The notes under the pieces are model-generated. The model was not told where the DNA came from. It made no database searches and saw only the letters and a list, made by a program, of their open reading frames with translations. A stretch of 22,104 bases of DNA, taken from the NCBI GenBank assembly GCA_028871235.1, contig JAGWNO010000010.1, positions 1 through 22,104 on the forward strand, read 5' to 3'. The number at the start of each line of letters is the position of its first letter. Position 1 is the stretch's first letter. The position numbers and the translations under genes were made by a program. Origin of the DNA: Gammaproteobacteria bacterium (lineage in GTDB: Bacteria > Pseudomonadota > Gammaproteobacteria > Natronospirales > REEB76). Positions 1-7,314 of the stretch are shown piece by piece.

Positions 1-149
<149 letters not shown>

Positions 150-155
150 ACAACC

Positions 156-467
156 ATGGCAACCCAGACCATCCGCATCCGTTTGAAGGCCTTTGACCAT
201 CGGCTCATCGACAAGTCGGCCAAGGAAATCGTGGAGACCGCCCGGCGCACGGGTGCCCAGGTAAAGGGCCCCATCCCCCTGCCGGTCAAGATGGAGCGTT
301 TCACCATCCTGGTCTCGCCGCATGCCGACAAGGATGCCCGTGACCAGTATGAAATCCGTACCCACAAGCGGCTCATGGACATCGTGGACCCCACCGACAA
401 GACCGTGGATGCCCTCATGAAGCTGGATTTGCCGGCCGGCGTGGATGTACAGATCAAGCTGAATTAA
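156..467 (+). CDS. rpsJ: 30S ribosomal protein S10 (NusE)
   Basis: The 103-residue product has the usual length and closely matches S10 (RIRLKAFDHRLID near the start, GPIPLP in the middle, YEIRTHKRLMDI, ending AGVDVQIKLN). S10 sits in the head of the 30S subunit and also works with NusB in transcription antitermination. The ATG lies six bases after the tuf stop, and the only Shine-Dalgarno-like sequence is a weak GAG at 144-146 inside the tuf end, so translation is probably coupled to tuf. It is separated from rplC by a 143-nt spacer containing its own promoter-like sequence, so here S10 appears to be transcribed with the str cluster as well as heading the S10 cluster. Confidence 0.97.
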   Translation: MATQTIRIRLKAFDHRLIDKSAKEIVETARRTGAQVKGPIPLPVKMERFTILVSPHADKDARDQYEIRTHKRLMDIVDPTDKTVDALMKLDLPAGVDVQIKLN

Positions 468-480
468 GGCTCCGTCCCTG

Positions 481-508
481 TTGCGGGGGCCAGACGGGCT
501 GGTATAAT
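481..508 (+). promoter_or_regulatory. Candidate sigma70 promoter upstream of rplC
   Basis: A perfect TATAAT at 503-508 is preceded by TG at 500-501, an extended -10. A weak -35 (TTGCGG, 481-486) lies 16 nt upstream. The bases after the -10 are very GC-rich (CCCCGGC), as in discriminators of stringently controlled ribosomal promoters. Transcription would start near 515 and give a leader of about 95 nt before rplC. The position, after rpsJ rather than before it, differs from E. coli. This is read from the sequence, with no transcript data. Confidence 0.65.
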
Positions 509-521
509 CCCCGGCTCCCTG

Positions 522-553
522 CGGCCCGGCAGTGGGCGACCCCTGCCGGGCCG
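522..553 (+). promoter_or_regulatory. Leader hairpin upstream of rplC
   Basis: CGGCCCGGCAG at 522-532 and CTGCCGGGCCG at 543-553 form a perfect 11-bp stem. The 10-nt apex (533-542) can add a GGG/CCC stem closed by CGA. No T-run follows (next bases ACATTTG), so it is not a normal intrinsic terminator. It lies just after the predicted start of the rplC transcript, about 57 nt before the rplC ATG. A role in autogenous control, for example by L4 as in the E. coli S10 leader, is an inference from position. Confidence 0.55.
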
Positions 554-610
554 ACATTTGCTATGACAGCGCTGACCAATCGCAGTCGGTGCGGTGACGA
601 GGAATAGAAG

Positions 611-1249
611 ATGAGTATCGGCGTAATCGGTCGCAAATGCGGCATGACCCGCGTTTTCTCTGAAGACGGCGTGTCGGTGCCCGTGACCGTAATCGAAGTT
701 GAACCCAACCGAATCACCCAGGTGAAGGCTGCGGAGACGGACGGCTACCGTTCCGTACAGGTCACTGCCGGCAGCCGTCGAGCCTCGCGTGTCACCAAGG
801 CCCTCGCCGGACACTATGCCAAGGCGGGAGCGGGCGCTGGCCGTTTCTCCGGTGAATTCCGTCTGGCCGAGGGCGAAGGCCTTGACCTCAAGGCTGGCGC
901 CGAGGTGAAGGTCGATATCTTCAAGCCCGGCCAGAAGGTCGATGTCACCGGCACCAGTATCGGCAAGGGCTTTGCCGGCACCATCAAGCGTCACCACTTC
1001 ACTATGGGTGATGCCACCCATGGCAACTCGTTGTCGCACCGTGCGCCGGGTTCCATCGGTCAGCGCCAGACACCGGGTCGTGTGTTCCCCGGCAAGAAGA
1101 TGTCGGGCCATCTCGGCAACAAGCAGCGCACCGCCATGAGTCTCGAGGTGGTGAAGGTGGACGCCGAGAAGAACCTGCTGCTGGTGAAGGGTGCGGTGCC
1201 CGGTTCCGAAGGCGGCAACGTCATCGTCCGGCCTGCGGCCCGTGGTTGA
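611..1249 (+). CDS. rplC: 50S ribosomal protein L3
   Basis: The product has 212 residues (E. coli 209) and L3 features throughout: the start MSIGVIGRKCGMTRVF, the KGFAGTIKRHHF segment near residues 119-130 and HGNSLSHRAPGSIGQRQTPG near 137-156. The last segment includes the glutamine region that PrmB methylates in E. coli. L3 nucleates 50S assembly and reaches the peptidyl transferase centre. A good Shine-Dalgarno (GAGGA, 599-603) sits 7 nt before the ATG. It is the first gene after the internal promoter and hairpin. Its stop TGA is part of the GAGGAGG that serves as ribosome binding site for rplD. Confidence 0.97.
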   Translation: MSIGVIGRKCGMTRVFSEDGVSVPVTVIEVEPNRITQVKAAETDGYRSVQVTAGSRRASRVTKALAGHYAKAGAGAGRFSGEFRLAEGEGLDLKAGAEVKVDIFKPGQKVDVTGTSIGKGFAGTIKRHHFTMGDATHGNSLSHRAPGSIGQRQTPGRVFPGKKMSGHLGNKQRTAMSLEVVKVDAEKNLLLVKGAVPGSEGGNVIVRPAARG

Positions 1250-1259
1250 GGAGGGCGGA

Positions 1260-1871
1260 ATGGAACTGCAGTTGCATAACAAGACTGGCGGCGAGTCCAT
1301 CACCCTCTCGGACGCGACCTTCGGACGTGAATTCAATGAGTCCCTGGTGCACCAGGTGGTCACCGCGTATCTCGCGGGCGGCCGTGCCGGCACCAAGGCG
1401 CAGAAGACCCGCAGCATGGTGCGCGGCGGCGGCCGCAAGCCCTGGGCGCAGAAAGGTTCCGGCCAGGCGCGCGCCGGCAGTATCCGCAGCCCCCTGTGGC
1501 GCGGCGGTGGCAAGACCTTCGCGGCGGTGCCGCGGGATTTCAGCCAGAAGGTCAACCGCAAGATGTACCAGGGCGCCATGCGCGCCATCGTATCGGAGCT
1601 GATCCGCCAGCAACGCCTGGTGGTGCTGCCGGAGTTCGGCGTCGAGGCGCCCAAGACCAAGCAGCTGGCCGGCAAACTGAAGGAGCTCGGTTTGGATAAC
1701 GTGCTCATCGTCACCGAGCAGGTGGATGAGAAGCTGTATCTCGCTTCGCGCAACCTGCCGAACGTTGACGTGCGTGACGTCACCGGTCTTGATCCCGTGA
1801 GCCTGGTGGGCTACGAGAAGATCCTGATGACCGTACCGTCCATCCGCCGTCTCGAGGAGTGGCTGGCATGA
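1260..1871 (+). CDS. rplD: 50S ribosomal protein L4
   Basis: The 203-residue product matches L4 (E. coli 201): the basic internal loop with RSMVRGGGRKPWAQKGSGQAR near residues 51-71 lines the peptide exit tunnel, and the C-terminal Rossmann-like part follows. I chose the ATG at 1260 over an upstream in-frame ATG at 1191, which lies inside rplC, because MELQLHN fits the family start and a GAGGAGG Shine-Dalgarno (1249-1255) precedes it. In E. coli, L4 represses its own S10 operon through the mRNA leader. The stop overlaps the rplW start (ATGA, 1868-1871), which implies translational coupling. Confidence 0.97.
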   Translation: MELQLHNKTGGESITLSDATFGREFNESLVHQVVTAYLAGGRAGTKAQKTRSMVRGGGRKPWAQKGSGQARAGSIRSPLWRGGGKTFAAVPRDFSQKVNRKMYQGAMRAIVSELIRQQRLVVLPEFGVEAPKTKQLAGKLKELGLDNVLIVTEQVDEKLYLASRNLPNVDVRDVTGLDPVSLVGYEKILMTVPSIRRLEEWLA

Positions 1872-2173
1872 GCCTGCACCAGGAAAAACTCATGAGCGTG
1901 ATCCTCGGACCGCATGTGTCCGAGAAGTCCACGCGCGTCGGTGAAGCGCATAACCAGGTGGTGTTCCGTGTGCGTCGCGACGCCGACAAGGACCTGGTGC
2001 GGCGCGCGGTCGAAAAAATGTTCGAGGTGAAGGTCGCGGATGTGCAGATCATCAACGTGCGCGGCAAGCACAAGCGCTTCGCGCAACGCGCCGGCCGTCG
2101 CAGCGACTGGAAGAAAGCCTATGTGCGCCTGGCGCCGGGCAGCGAGATCAACGTCGTCGGTGAGAAGGCCTGA
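1868..2173 (+). CDS. rplW: 50S ribosomal protein L23
   Basis: The product has 101 residues (E. coli 100), with the typical PHVSEKS segment near residue 18 and the GRRSDWKKAYVRL block near the end. L23 sits at the tunnel exit and is the docking site for trigger factor and SRP. The ATG at 1868 overlaps the rplD stop and has a GAGGAG Shine-Dalgarno at 1854-1859. A GTG at 1859 and an ATG at 1892 are in frame, but the alignment to E. coli L23 (which has a matching short N-terminal stretch before PHVSEK) favours 1868. Confidence 0.95.
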   Translation: MSLHQEKLMSVILGPHVSEKSTRVGEAHNQVVFRVRRDADKDLVRRAVEKMFEVKVADVQIINVRGKHKRFAQRAGRRSDWKKAYVRLAPGSEINVVGEKA

Positions 2174-2201
2174 CGCCTTGCGCCACGAGGGATAACTATA
2201 T

Positions 2202-3029
2202 ATGTCAGTCAAAAAAGCCAGACCTACATCGCCGGGACGCCGCGCGATGGTGATCGTCAAGACGCCCGGACTGCATAAAGGCGAACCGTTCGCCGGCTTG
2301 CTGGAGCGCAAGAATCAGCGTGGCGGCCGTAACAATGTCGGCCGCATCACCACGCGCCATCAGGGCGGCGGTCACAAGCAGCATTACCGCTTGATAGATT
2401 TCAAGCGTGACAAGGACGGCGTCAGTGGCCGCGTGGAGCGCGTCGAATACGATCCGAACCGCACCGCGCACATCGCGCTGGTGCTGTACACCGACGGCGA
2501 GCGCCGTTACATCATCGCGCCCAAGGGCATCGAGACCGGCCATGAGGTCGTGTCCGGCAGCCACGCGCCCATCAAGGTGGGTAACACGCTGCCGCTCAGG
2601 AACGTCCCGGTGGGCACGCAGGTGCATTGCGTGGAACTGCAGCCCGGCAAGGGTGCGCAGCTCGCCCGCAGCGCCGGGTCCTCGGTGCAGGTCGTGGCCC
2701 GCGAAGGCGTCTATACCACGGTGCGTCTGCGTTCCGGCGAGATGCGCAAGGTGCATGTGGACTGCCGCGCCACCATCGGCGAGGTGGGCCACGGCGAACA
2801 TAACCTGCGCCAGTATGGCAAGGCCGGTGCCCGCCGCTGGCAGGGCATCCGCCCGACGGTGCGCGGCGTGGCCATGAACCCCATCGACCATCCGCACGGC
2901 GGTGGCGAAGGCAAGACCTCCGGTGGCCGTCACCCGGTGTCGCCGTGGGGGCAGCCCACCAAGGGCTACAAGACGCGCGCCAACAAGCGCACCGACAACA
3001 TGATCGTGCGGCGCCGCAAGGCGAAGTAA
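2202..3029 (+). CDS. rplB: 50S ribosomal protein L2
   Basis: The 275-residue product (E. coli 273) shows the whole L2 pattern: PTSPGRR near the start, GGRNNVGRITTRHQGGGHK near residues 41-59, the SH3-like middle with EYDPNRTAHIALV, and the NPIDHPHGGGEG loop at about 226-237. His230 there matches the functionally important His229 of E. coli. L2 binds 23S rRNA, joins the subunits and supports peptidyl transfer. GAGGGA at 2187-2192 is the Shine-Dalgarno, 9 nt before the ATG. It lies 28 nt after rplW and 16 nt before rpsS. Confidence 0.97.
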   Translation: MSVKKARPTSPGRRAMVIVKTPGLHKGEPFAGLLERKNQRGGRNNVGRITTRHQGGGHKQHYRLIDFKRDKDGVSGRVERVEYDPNRTAHIALVLYTDGERRYIIAPKGIETGHEVVSGSHAPIKVGNTLPLRNVPVGTQVHCVELQPGKGAQLARSAGSSVQVVAREGVYTTVRLRSGEMRKVHVDCRATIGEVGHGEHNLRQYGKAGARRWQGIRPTVRGVAMNPIDHPHGGGEGKTSGGRHPVSPWGQPTKGYKTRANKRTDNMIVRRRKAK

Positions 3030-3045
3030 TTGAGAGGTTAGTGAC

Positions 3046-3336
3046 GTGCCACGTTCGATTCGCAAAGGCCCATTCATCGATCCGCATCTGGCCAAGAAGG
3101 TCGAGGCGGCGGCGGCGAGCAACAACCGGCGTCCCATCAAGACCTGGTCGCGCCGTTCCATGGTGACACCGGAAATGGTGGGGCTGACGATCGCGGTGCA
3201 CAACGGTCACCAGCACGTGCCGGTGCTCCTGAGCGAGAACATGGTGGGCCACAAGCTGGGCGAGTTCGCGCCCACCCGCATATTCAAGGGCCACGGCGCG
3301 CGCAGGGTCGCGGAAGCCGAAGTCAAGAAGGCCTGA
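3046..3336 (+). CDS. rpsS: 30S ribosomal protein S19
   Basis: The product has 96 residues (E. coli 92) and reads MPRSIRKGPFIDPHLAKKVE, followed by the KTWSRRS and MVGHKLGEFAPTRIFKGH segments typical of S19, which binds 16S rRNA in the 30S head with S13. The start codon is GTG (3046-3048), the first clear GTG start in the cluster. GAGAGG at 3032-3037 lies 8 nt before it. No nearby ATG gives the family N-terminus, so the GTG is well supported. Confidence 0.96.
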   Translation: MPRSIRKGPFIDPHLAKKVEAAAASNNRRPIKTWSRRSMVTPEMVGLTIAVHNGHQHVPVLLSENMVGHKLGEFAPTRIFKGHGARRVAEAEVKKA

Positions 3337-3346
3337 GGACTGGACC

Positions 3347-3679
3347 ATGCAGGTAGCGGCAACACATAAATTCGCGCGGGTCACCCCCTACAAGGCGCGG
3401 CTGGTCGCCGATCAGATCCGCGGCAAGCAGGTGGGACAGGCGCTGCAGATCCTGGAGTTCAGCCCCAGGCGTGCTGCCCAGCTGCTGAAGAAGCTGCTGG
3501 AGTCAGCCATCGCCAATGCCGAGCACAACAACGGCGCCGACATTGACGCACTCAAGATCGCGCGTATCTGTGTGGACGACGGTCCGCGCATGAAGCGCTG
3601 GATGCCCCGGGCCAAGGGCCGTGGTGCACGCATTCTGAAACGTACCAGCCACATCACCGTCACCGTGGCAGACGAGTAA
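3347..3679 (+). CDS. rplV: 50S ribosomal protein L22
   Basis: The 110-residue product has exactly the E. coli length. It has the RVTPYKARLVADQIRGK start region, the LLKKLLESAIANAEHN helix, and the extended loop with DDGPRMKRWMPRAKGRGARI that reaches the exit tunnel and forms its constriction with L4; changes there can give macrolide resistance in other bacteria. The loop looks intact, with no duplication or deletion. The ribosome binding site TGAGGA (3334-3339) uses the rpsS stop codon, so the two genes are tightly linked. Confidence 0.97.
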   Translation: MQVAATHKFARVTPYKARLVADQIRGKQVGQALQILEFSPRRAAQLLKKLLESAIANAEHNNGADIDALKIARICVDDGPRMKRWMPRAKGRGARILKRTSHITVTVADE

Positions 3680-3688
3680 GGACTAACC

Positions 3689-4396
3689 ATGGGTCAGAAA
3701 GTCAATCCGGTAGGCTTCCGTCTCGGCATCGCTTCCGATTGGAACTCCAAGTGGTTCGCTACCAAGGGGGCCTATGCGGTAAACCTGCATGCCGATCTCA
3801 AGGTGCGCGAGTTCCTGAAGAAGAAGCTTGCCCAGGCTTCGGTGAGCCGCATCGAGATCAAGCGTCCGGCCAAGAAATGTCACATCACCATCCATACGGC
3901 GCGTCCGGGTGTGGTGATCGGCAAGAAAGGCGAGGATATCGGGGCGCTGCGTACCCAGCTCGTCAGGATGATGCCGGGCATCGACGTGGACGTCTCCATC
4001 GAGGAGATCCGCAAGCCCGAGCTGGATGCATACCTGGTGGCGGAGAGTATCGCGCAGCAGCTCGAGCGTCGCATCATGTTCCGCCGCGCCATGAAACGCG
4101 CCGTACAGAACACCATGCGTCTCGGCGCGCTCGGTATCAAGATCCGCGTGTCCGGCCGTCTGAACGGCTCGGAGATTGCGCGCAGCGAACAGTACCGCGA
4201 AGGCCGCGTGCCGCTGCACACGCTGCGCGCAGATATCGATTACGGCTTCGCCGAAGCCGCCACCACCTACGGCATCATCGGCGTCAAGGTGTGGATCTTC
4301 AAGGGCGAGATCCTGGATGCGAATGAGCTCAATGTCGCCAAGGAAACCGGCGCCGACAAGGCGAAAGCGGGAGTGAAGGCAGATGTTGCAGCCTAA
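3689..4396 (+). CDS. rpsC: 30S ribosomal protein S3
   Basis: The 235-residue product (E. coli 233) begins MGQKVNPVGFRLGI. It contains the KH domain with VVIGKKGEDI near residues 73-82, and the C-terminal domain with SGRLNGSEIARSE and GVKVWIFKGEI near residues 200-211. S3 forms the mRNA entry tunnel with S4 and S5 and helps unwind mRNA. TAAGGA at 3677-3682 is the Shine-Dalgarno. The last 14 nt overlap the start of rplP. In E. coli these genes are separated by a short gap, so the overlap is a small local difference. The C-terminal tail (GADKAKAGVKADVAA) is low in complexity. Confidence 0.97.
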   Translation: MGQKVNPVGFRLGIASDWNSKWFATKGAYAVNLHADLKVREFLKKKLAQASVSRIEIKRPAKKCHITIHTARPGVVIGKKGEDIGALRTQLVRMMPGIDVDVSIEEIRKPELDAYLVAESIAQQLERRIMFRRAMKRAVQNTMRLGALGIKIRVSGRLNGSEIARSEQYREGRVPLHTLRADIDYGFAEAATTYGIIGVKVWIFKGEILDANELNVAKETGADKAKAGVKADVAA

Positions 4397-4796
4397 ACGC
4401 ACCAAGTTCCGCAAACAGCACAAGGGCAAGAACCGCGGCCTGGCGCAGTCGGGCAACACCGTGGCCTTCGGCGAGTTCGGCCTCAAGGCCACCGTCCGCG
4501 GCCGCATCACCGCGCGCCAGATCGAAGCGGCGCGGCGCGCCATGACGCACTTCGTGAAGCGCGGCGGCAAGATCTGGATCCGGGTGTTCCCGGATGTGCC
4601 GATCACCAAGAAACCGTTGGAAGTGCGCATGGGTAACGGCAAGGGCAATGTGGAGTACTGGGTCGCCAAGGTGCAGCCCGGCTCCGTGCTGTACGAGATG
4701 GAAGGTGTGACCGAGGACATCGCACGCGAGGCGTTCCGCCTGGCTGCGGCCAAGCTCCCCGTGACCACCACGTTTGTAAGCCGGGTGGTGATGTGA
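4383..4796 (+). CDS. rplP: 50S ribosomal protein L16
   Basis: The 137-residue product (E. coli 136) begins MLQPKRTKFRKQHKGKNRG and carries the VRMGNGKGNVEYWVA segment near residues 80-94, whose arginine is the one hydroxylated by the oxygenase YcfD/RoxA in E. coli. L16 sits near the A-site of the 50S subunit and is a late-assembly protein. The ATG lies within the last 14 nt of rpsC, with GGGAG at 4369-4373 as the Shine-Dalgarno. The stop overlaps the rpmC ATG by one base (TGATG). Confidence 0.97.
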   Translation: MLQPKRTKFRKQHKGKNRGLAQSGNTVAFGEFGLKATVRGRITARQIEAARRAMTHFVKRGGKIWIRVFPDVPITKKPLEVRMGNGKGNVEYWVAKVQPGSVLYEMEGVTEDIAREAFRLAAAKLPVTTTFVSRVVM

Positions 4797-4993
4797 TGGA
4801 CGCCAGCGAACTGCGTAAAAAGACCGACAAGGAAATCCGCGAGGAGCTCATCGCGCTGCGCAAGGAACAGTTCAACCTGCGCATGCAGCAATCTGCCGGG
4901 CAGATGCCACGCGGCCATCAGATCCATAACGTTAGAAAGAACATCGCGCGTGCGAAGACGGTGTTGACCGAACGGGCGAAGGCAGGCAAGTGA
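4796..4993 (+). CDS. rpmC: 50S ribosomal protein L29
   Basis: The product is 65 residues, a two-helix L29: SELRKKTDKEIREEL, then REQ-like KEQFNLRMQQSAGQ, then VRKNIARAKTVL. L29 sits next to L23 at the exit tunnel. I start it at the ATG at 4796, sharing one base with the rplP stop. An in-frame GTG at 4793 would add one residue and cannot be fully excluded. No strong Shine-Dalgarno is visible, so coupling with rplP is likely. Its stop overlaps the rpsQ start in the same TGATG manner. Confidence 0.95.
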   Translation: MDASELRKKTDKEIREELIALRKEQFNLRMQQSAGQMPRGHQIHNVRKNIARAKTVLTERAKAGK

Positions 4994-5265
4994 TGAACGA
5001 ACAGCTCAAAGCAGCGCGTACCCTGACCGGCAAGGTGGTCAGCAACAAGATGGACAAGACCATCACTGTGGTGGTGGAACGTCTGGTAACGCACCCGACC
5101 TACGGCAAGATCATGCGTCGGCGCACCAAGATCAAGGCGCACGATGAGAGCAATACCTGCCAGGAAGGCGACACCGTGGTGATTACCCCGTGCCGGCCGA
5201 TTTCGCGGCACAAGGCCTGGAAGCTCGTGGAAGTCATCGAGCGGGCGACGCCGGGCGCGGCCTGA
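4993..5265 (+). CDS. rpsQ: 30S ribosomal protein S17
   Basis: The 90-residue product (E. coli 84) has the OB-fold sequence of S17: RTLTGKVVSNKMDKTITVVVERLV, HPTYGKIMRRRTKIKAHDE and the CRPISRHKAWKLVEV block near the end. S17 is an early-binding 16S rRNA protein. The ATG at 4993 shares one base with the rpmC stop, and an in-frame GTG at 4990 is less likely. It is the last gene of the classical S10 cluster. A 36-nt spacer without an obvious terminator follows before rplN, so transcription probably continues into the spc genes. Confidence 0.96.
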   Translation: MNEQLKAARTLTGKVVSNKMDKTITVVVERLVTHPTYGKIMRRRTKIKAHDESNTCQEGDTVVITPCRPISRHKAWKLVEVIERATPGAA

Positions 5266-5301
5266 CGTCGGAATCAATCAGCGAAATTTGGAAGTGCAGC
5301 C

Positions 5302-5670
5302 ATGATCCAGATGCGAACCGTCCTCGATGCCGCCGATAACAGCGGTGCGCGGAGCCTGAAATGCATCAAGGTGCTGGGCGGGTCCAAGCGCCGTTACGCG
5401 CGCATCGGTGATGTCATCAAGGTGAGCATCGGCGATGCCATCCCGCGCGGCAAGGTGAAGAAAGGCGAGGTATATGACGCCGTGGTGGTGCGCACCCGCA
5501 GCGGCGTGCGCCGTCCGGATGGCTCCATCATCCGTTTCGATAGCAACGCGGCGGTGCTGCTCAACAACAAGCTTGAGCCCATCGGTACACGTATCTTCGG
5601 ACCGGTCACTCGCGAACTGCGTACCGAGCGCTTCATGCGCATCATTTCACTGGCGCCAGAAGTGCTGTAA
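5302..5670 (+). CDS. rplN: 50S ribosomal protein L14
   Basis: The 122-residue product (E. coli 123) starts MIQMRTVLDAADNSGAR and has CIKVLGG, AIPRGKVKKGEV, VRRPDGSIIRFD and the ending RIISLAPEVL, all L14 hallmarks. L14 lies at the subunit interface, contacts 16S rRNA helix 14 and is the docking site of the silencing factor RsfS. GGAAG at 5290-5294 lies 7 nt before the ATG. It is the first gene of the spc group, but I see no clear promoter in the 36 nt before it. Confidence 0.97.
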   Translation: MIQMRTVLDAADNSGARSLKCIKVLGGSKRRYARIGDVIKVSIGDAIPRGKVKKGEVYDAVVVRTRSGVRRPDGSIIRFDSNAAVLLNNKLEPIGTRIFGPVTRELRTERFMRIISLAPEVL

Positions 5671-5688
5671 GCGCCGGGAGCAGAGGTT

Positions 5689-6006
5689 ATGAACAGGATC
5701 AAGAAAGGCGACGAAGTGGTGGTGATCGCCGGCAAGGACAAGGGCCGGCGCGGCGCCGTGCTGCGCGTCCTCGATGACGAGCGCGTCGTCGTGGAGAACG
5801 TGAATATGGCGAAGCGCCACGTACGTCCCAATCCCAACGCGGGTGTGACCGGTGGCATCGTCGAGAAGGAAATGCCCCTGCACATTTCCAATGTGATGTT
5901 GTTCAATCCGGTGACCAAGAAGGGCGACCGCGTCGGCTTCCGTACCCTCGAGGACGGCCGCCGCGTGCGGTTCTTCCGTTCCAGCAAAGAAGTGGTTGAC
6001 GTTTGA
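5689..6006 (+). CDS. rplX: 50S ribosomal protein L24
   Basis: The 105-residue product (E. coli 104) has the KOW motif near its start (KKGDEVVVIAGKDKGRRGAVL) and the MAKRHVRPNP and GGIVEKEMPLHISNVMLFNP segments. L24 is one of the two assembly initiators of the 50S subunit. AGAGG at 5682-5686 precedes the ATG. The coding sequence ends at 6006, and the TGAGG at its stop doubles as ribosome binding site for rplE. Confidence 0.97.
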   Translation: MNRIKKGDEVVVIAGKDKGRRGAVLRVLDDERVVVENVNMAKRHVRPNPNAGVTGGIVEKEMPLHISNVMLFNPVTKKGDRVGFRTLEDGRRVRFFRSSKEVVDV

Positions 6007-6017
6007 GGACCGCGCAC

Positions 6018-6557
6018 ATGGCAAGACTGCAGAACTATTACCGGGAAACCGTGGTGCCGCAGCTGATCAAGCGATTCAGCTACAAGAACGTCATGGAAGT
6101 GCCGCGCATCACCAAGATCACGCTCAACATGGGCGTGGGCGAGGCCGTGGCCGACAAGAAGATCATGGAGAGCGCGGTCGGTGACATGATCAAGATCGCA
6201 GGCCGGAATCCGGTGGTCACCAAGGCGAAGAAGTCCATCGCCACCTTCAAGATCCGCGAGGATTACCCGGTGGGCTGCATGGTGACGTTGCGCCGTGCGC
6301 ACATGTACGAGTTCCTGGACCGGCTTATCAGTATCGCCTTGCCGCGGGTGCGCGATTTCCGCGGCATGAATGGCCGCTCCTTCGATGGCCGCGGCAACTA
6401 CAGTATGGGCGTGAAGGAACAGATCATCTTCCCGGAAATCGAGTACGACAAGGTCGACGCGGTGCGCGGTATGGACATCACCATCACCACCAACGCCAAG
6501 ACCGATGCGGAAGCCCGGGCGCTGCTCGAAGCGTTCCACTTCCCCTTCAGGAACTGA
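6018..6557 (+). CDS. rplE: 50S ribosomal protein L5
   Basis: The product is 179 residues, the same as E. coli L5: MARLQNYYRETVVPQL, the NMGVGEAVADKK motif, TLRRAHMYEFLDRLI and the RDFRGMNGRSFDGRGNYSMG signature. L5 binds 5S rRNA and the P-site tRNA elbow. I chose the ATG at 6018 over an in-frame TTG at 6003, because it reproduces the family N-terminus and TGAGG (6004-6008) stands 9 nt before it. In E. coli, S8 represses the spc operon at the L5 start. I could not recognise the matching S8 site here by eye. Confidence 0.97.
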   Translation: MARLQNYYRETVVPQLIKRFSYKNVMEVPRITKITLNMGVGEAVADKKIMESAVGDMIKIAGRNPVVTKAKKSIATFKIREDYPVGCMVTLRRAHMYEFLDRLISIALPRVRDFRGMNGRSFDGRGNYSMGVKEQIIFPEIEYDKVDAVRGMDITITTNAKTDAEARALLEAFHFPFRN

Positions 6558-6566
6558 GGTTAGAAC

Positions 6567-6872
6567 ATGGCCAAGACATCCATGGTGAACCGCGAAGTGA
6601 AACGCGCCAAGCTGGCAAAAAAGTACGCCAAGCAGCGCCTGGAACTGAAGCGCATCATCCGCGACCTGGATACCAGCGACGAAGAGCGTCACGCGTCGGT
6701 CGCGAAGCTCGCCAGGCTGCCGCGGGATTCGAGCCCGAGCCGCAAACGCAACCGTTGCGAGCTCACCGGCCGCCCGCATGGCTACTATCGCAAGTTCGGT
6801 CTGGGCCGCAACAAACTGCGCGAAGCCGCCATGCGCGGCGACGTGCCCGGCCTGCACAAGGCCAGCTGGTAA
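6567..6872 (+). CDS. rpsN: 30S ribosomal protein S14, zinc-free type
   Basis: The 101-residue product is the long S14 form found in E. coli. It has one cysteine (NRCELTGRPHGYYRKFGLGRNKLRE) and lacks the paired CxxC motifs of the short zinc-binding form, so it does not need zinc. S14 is in the 30S head near S3 and S19. GAGG at 6556-6559 overlaps the rplE stop and lies 7 nt from the ATG. Confidence 0.97.
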   Translation: MAKTSMVNREVKRAKLAKKYAKQRLELKRIIRDLDTSDEERHASVAKLARLPRDSSPSRKRNRCELTGRPHGYYRKFGLGRNKLREAAMRGDVPGLHKASW

Positions 6873-6897
6873 AGAATTATCCGAGGGATATCGATAT

Positions 6898-7293
6898 ATG
6901 AGTATGACTGATCCCATTGCCGACATGTTCACCCGCATCCGTAACGGCCAGATGATCGGCCGCGTGGACGTCGTCATGCCCGCTTCGAGCATCAAGTTCG
7001 AGATCGCGCGGGTACTGAAGGATGAGGGCTACATCGAGGATTTCGCCAAGCGCGAGCAGGATGGCAAGACCGAGCTGGTGGTGACGCTCAAGTACCACGA
7101 AGGCCGTCCCGTCATCGATCACATCCGCCGCATCAGCCGTCCCGGTCTGCGCGTGTATACGCGCAAGGACCAGCTGCCGCGGGTGCTCGGCGGTCTCGGC
7201 ATCGCCATCGTCTCCACCCCCCGCGGGGTGATGAGCGACCGCGCCGCACGCGCCGCCGGCCAGGGCGGCGAAGTGCTGTGCGTGGTCTCCTAA
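6898..7293 (+). CDS. rpsH: 30S ribosomal protein S8
   Basis: The 131-residue product begins MSMTDPIADMFTRIRNGQ and ends with the STPRGVMSDRAARAAGQGGEVLCVV block that contains the S8 rRNA-binding signature. S8 binds the central domain of 16S rRNA and, in E. coli, represses the spc operon. The start at 6898 gives the MSM N-terminus shared with E. coli and has GAGGGA at 6883-6888. Longer in-frame starts lie inside rpsN and are not credible. Confidence 0.97.
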   Translation: MSMTDPIADMFTRIRNGQMIGRVDVVMPASSIKFEIARVLKDEGYIEDFAKREQDGKTELVVTLKYHEGRPVIDHIRRISRPGLRVYTRKDQLPRVLGGLGIAIVSTPRGVMSDRAARAAGQGGEVLCVVS

Positions 7294-7314
7294 CCGGTTG
7301 CAAGGATAGTTTCC

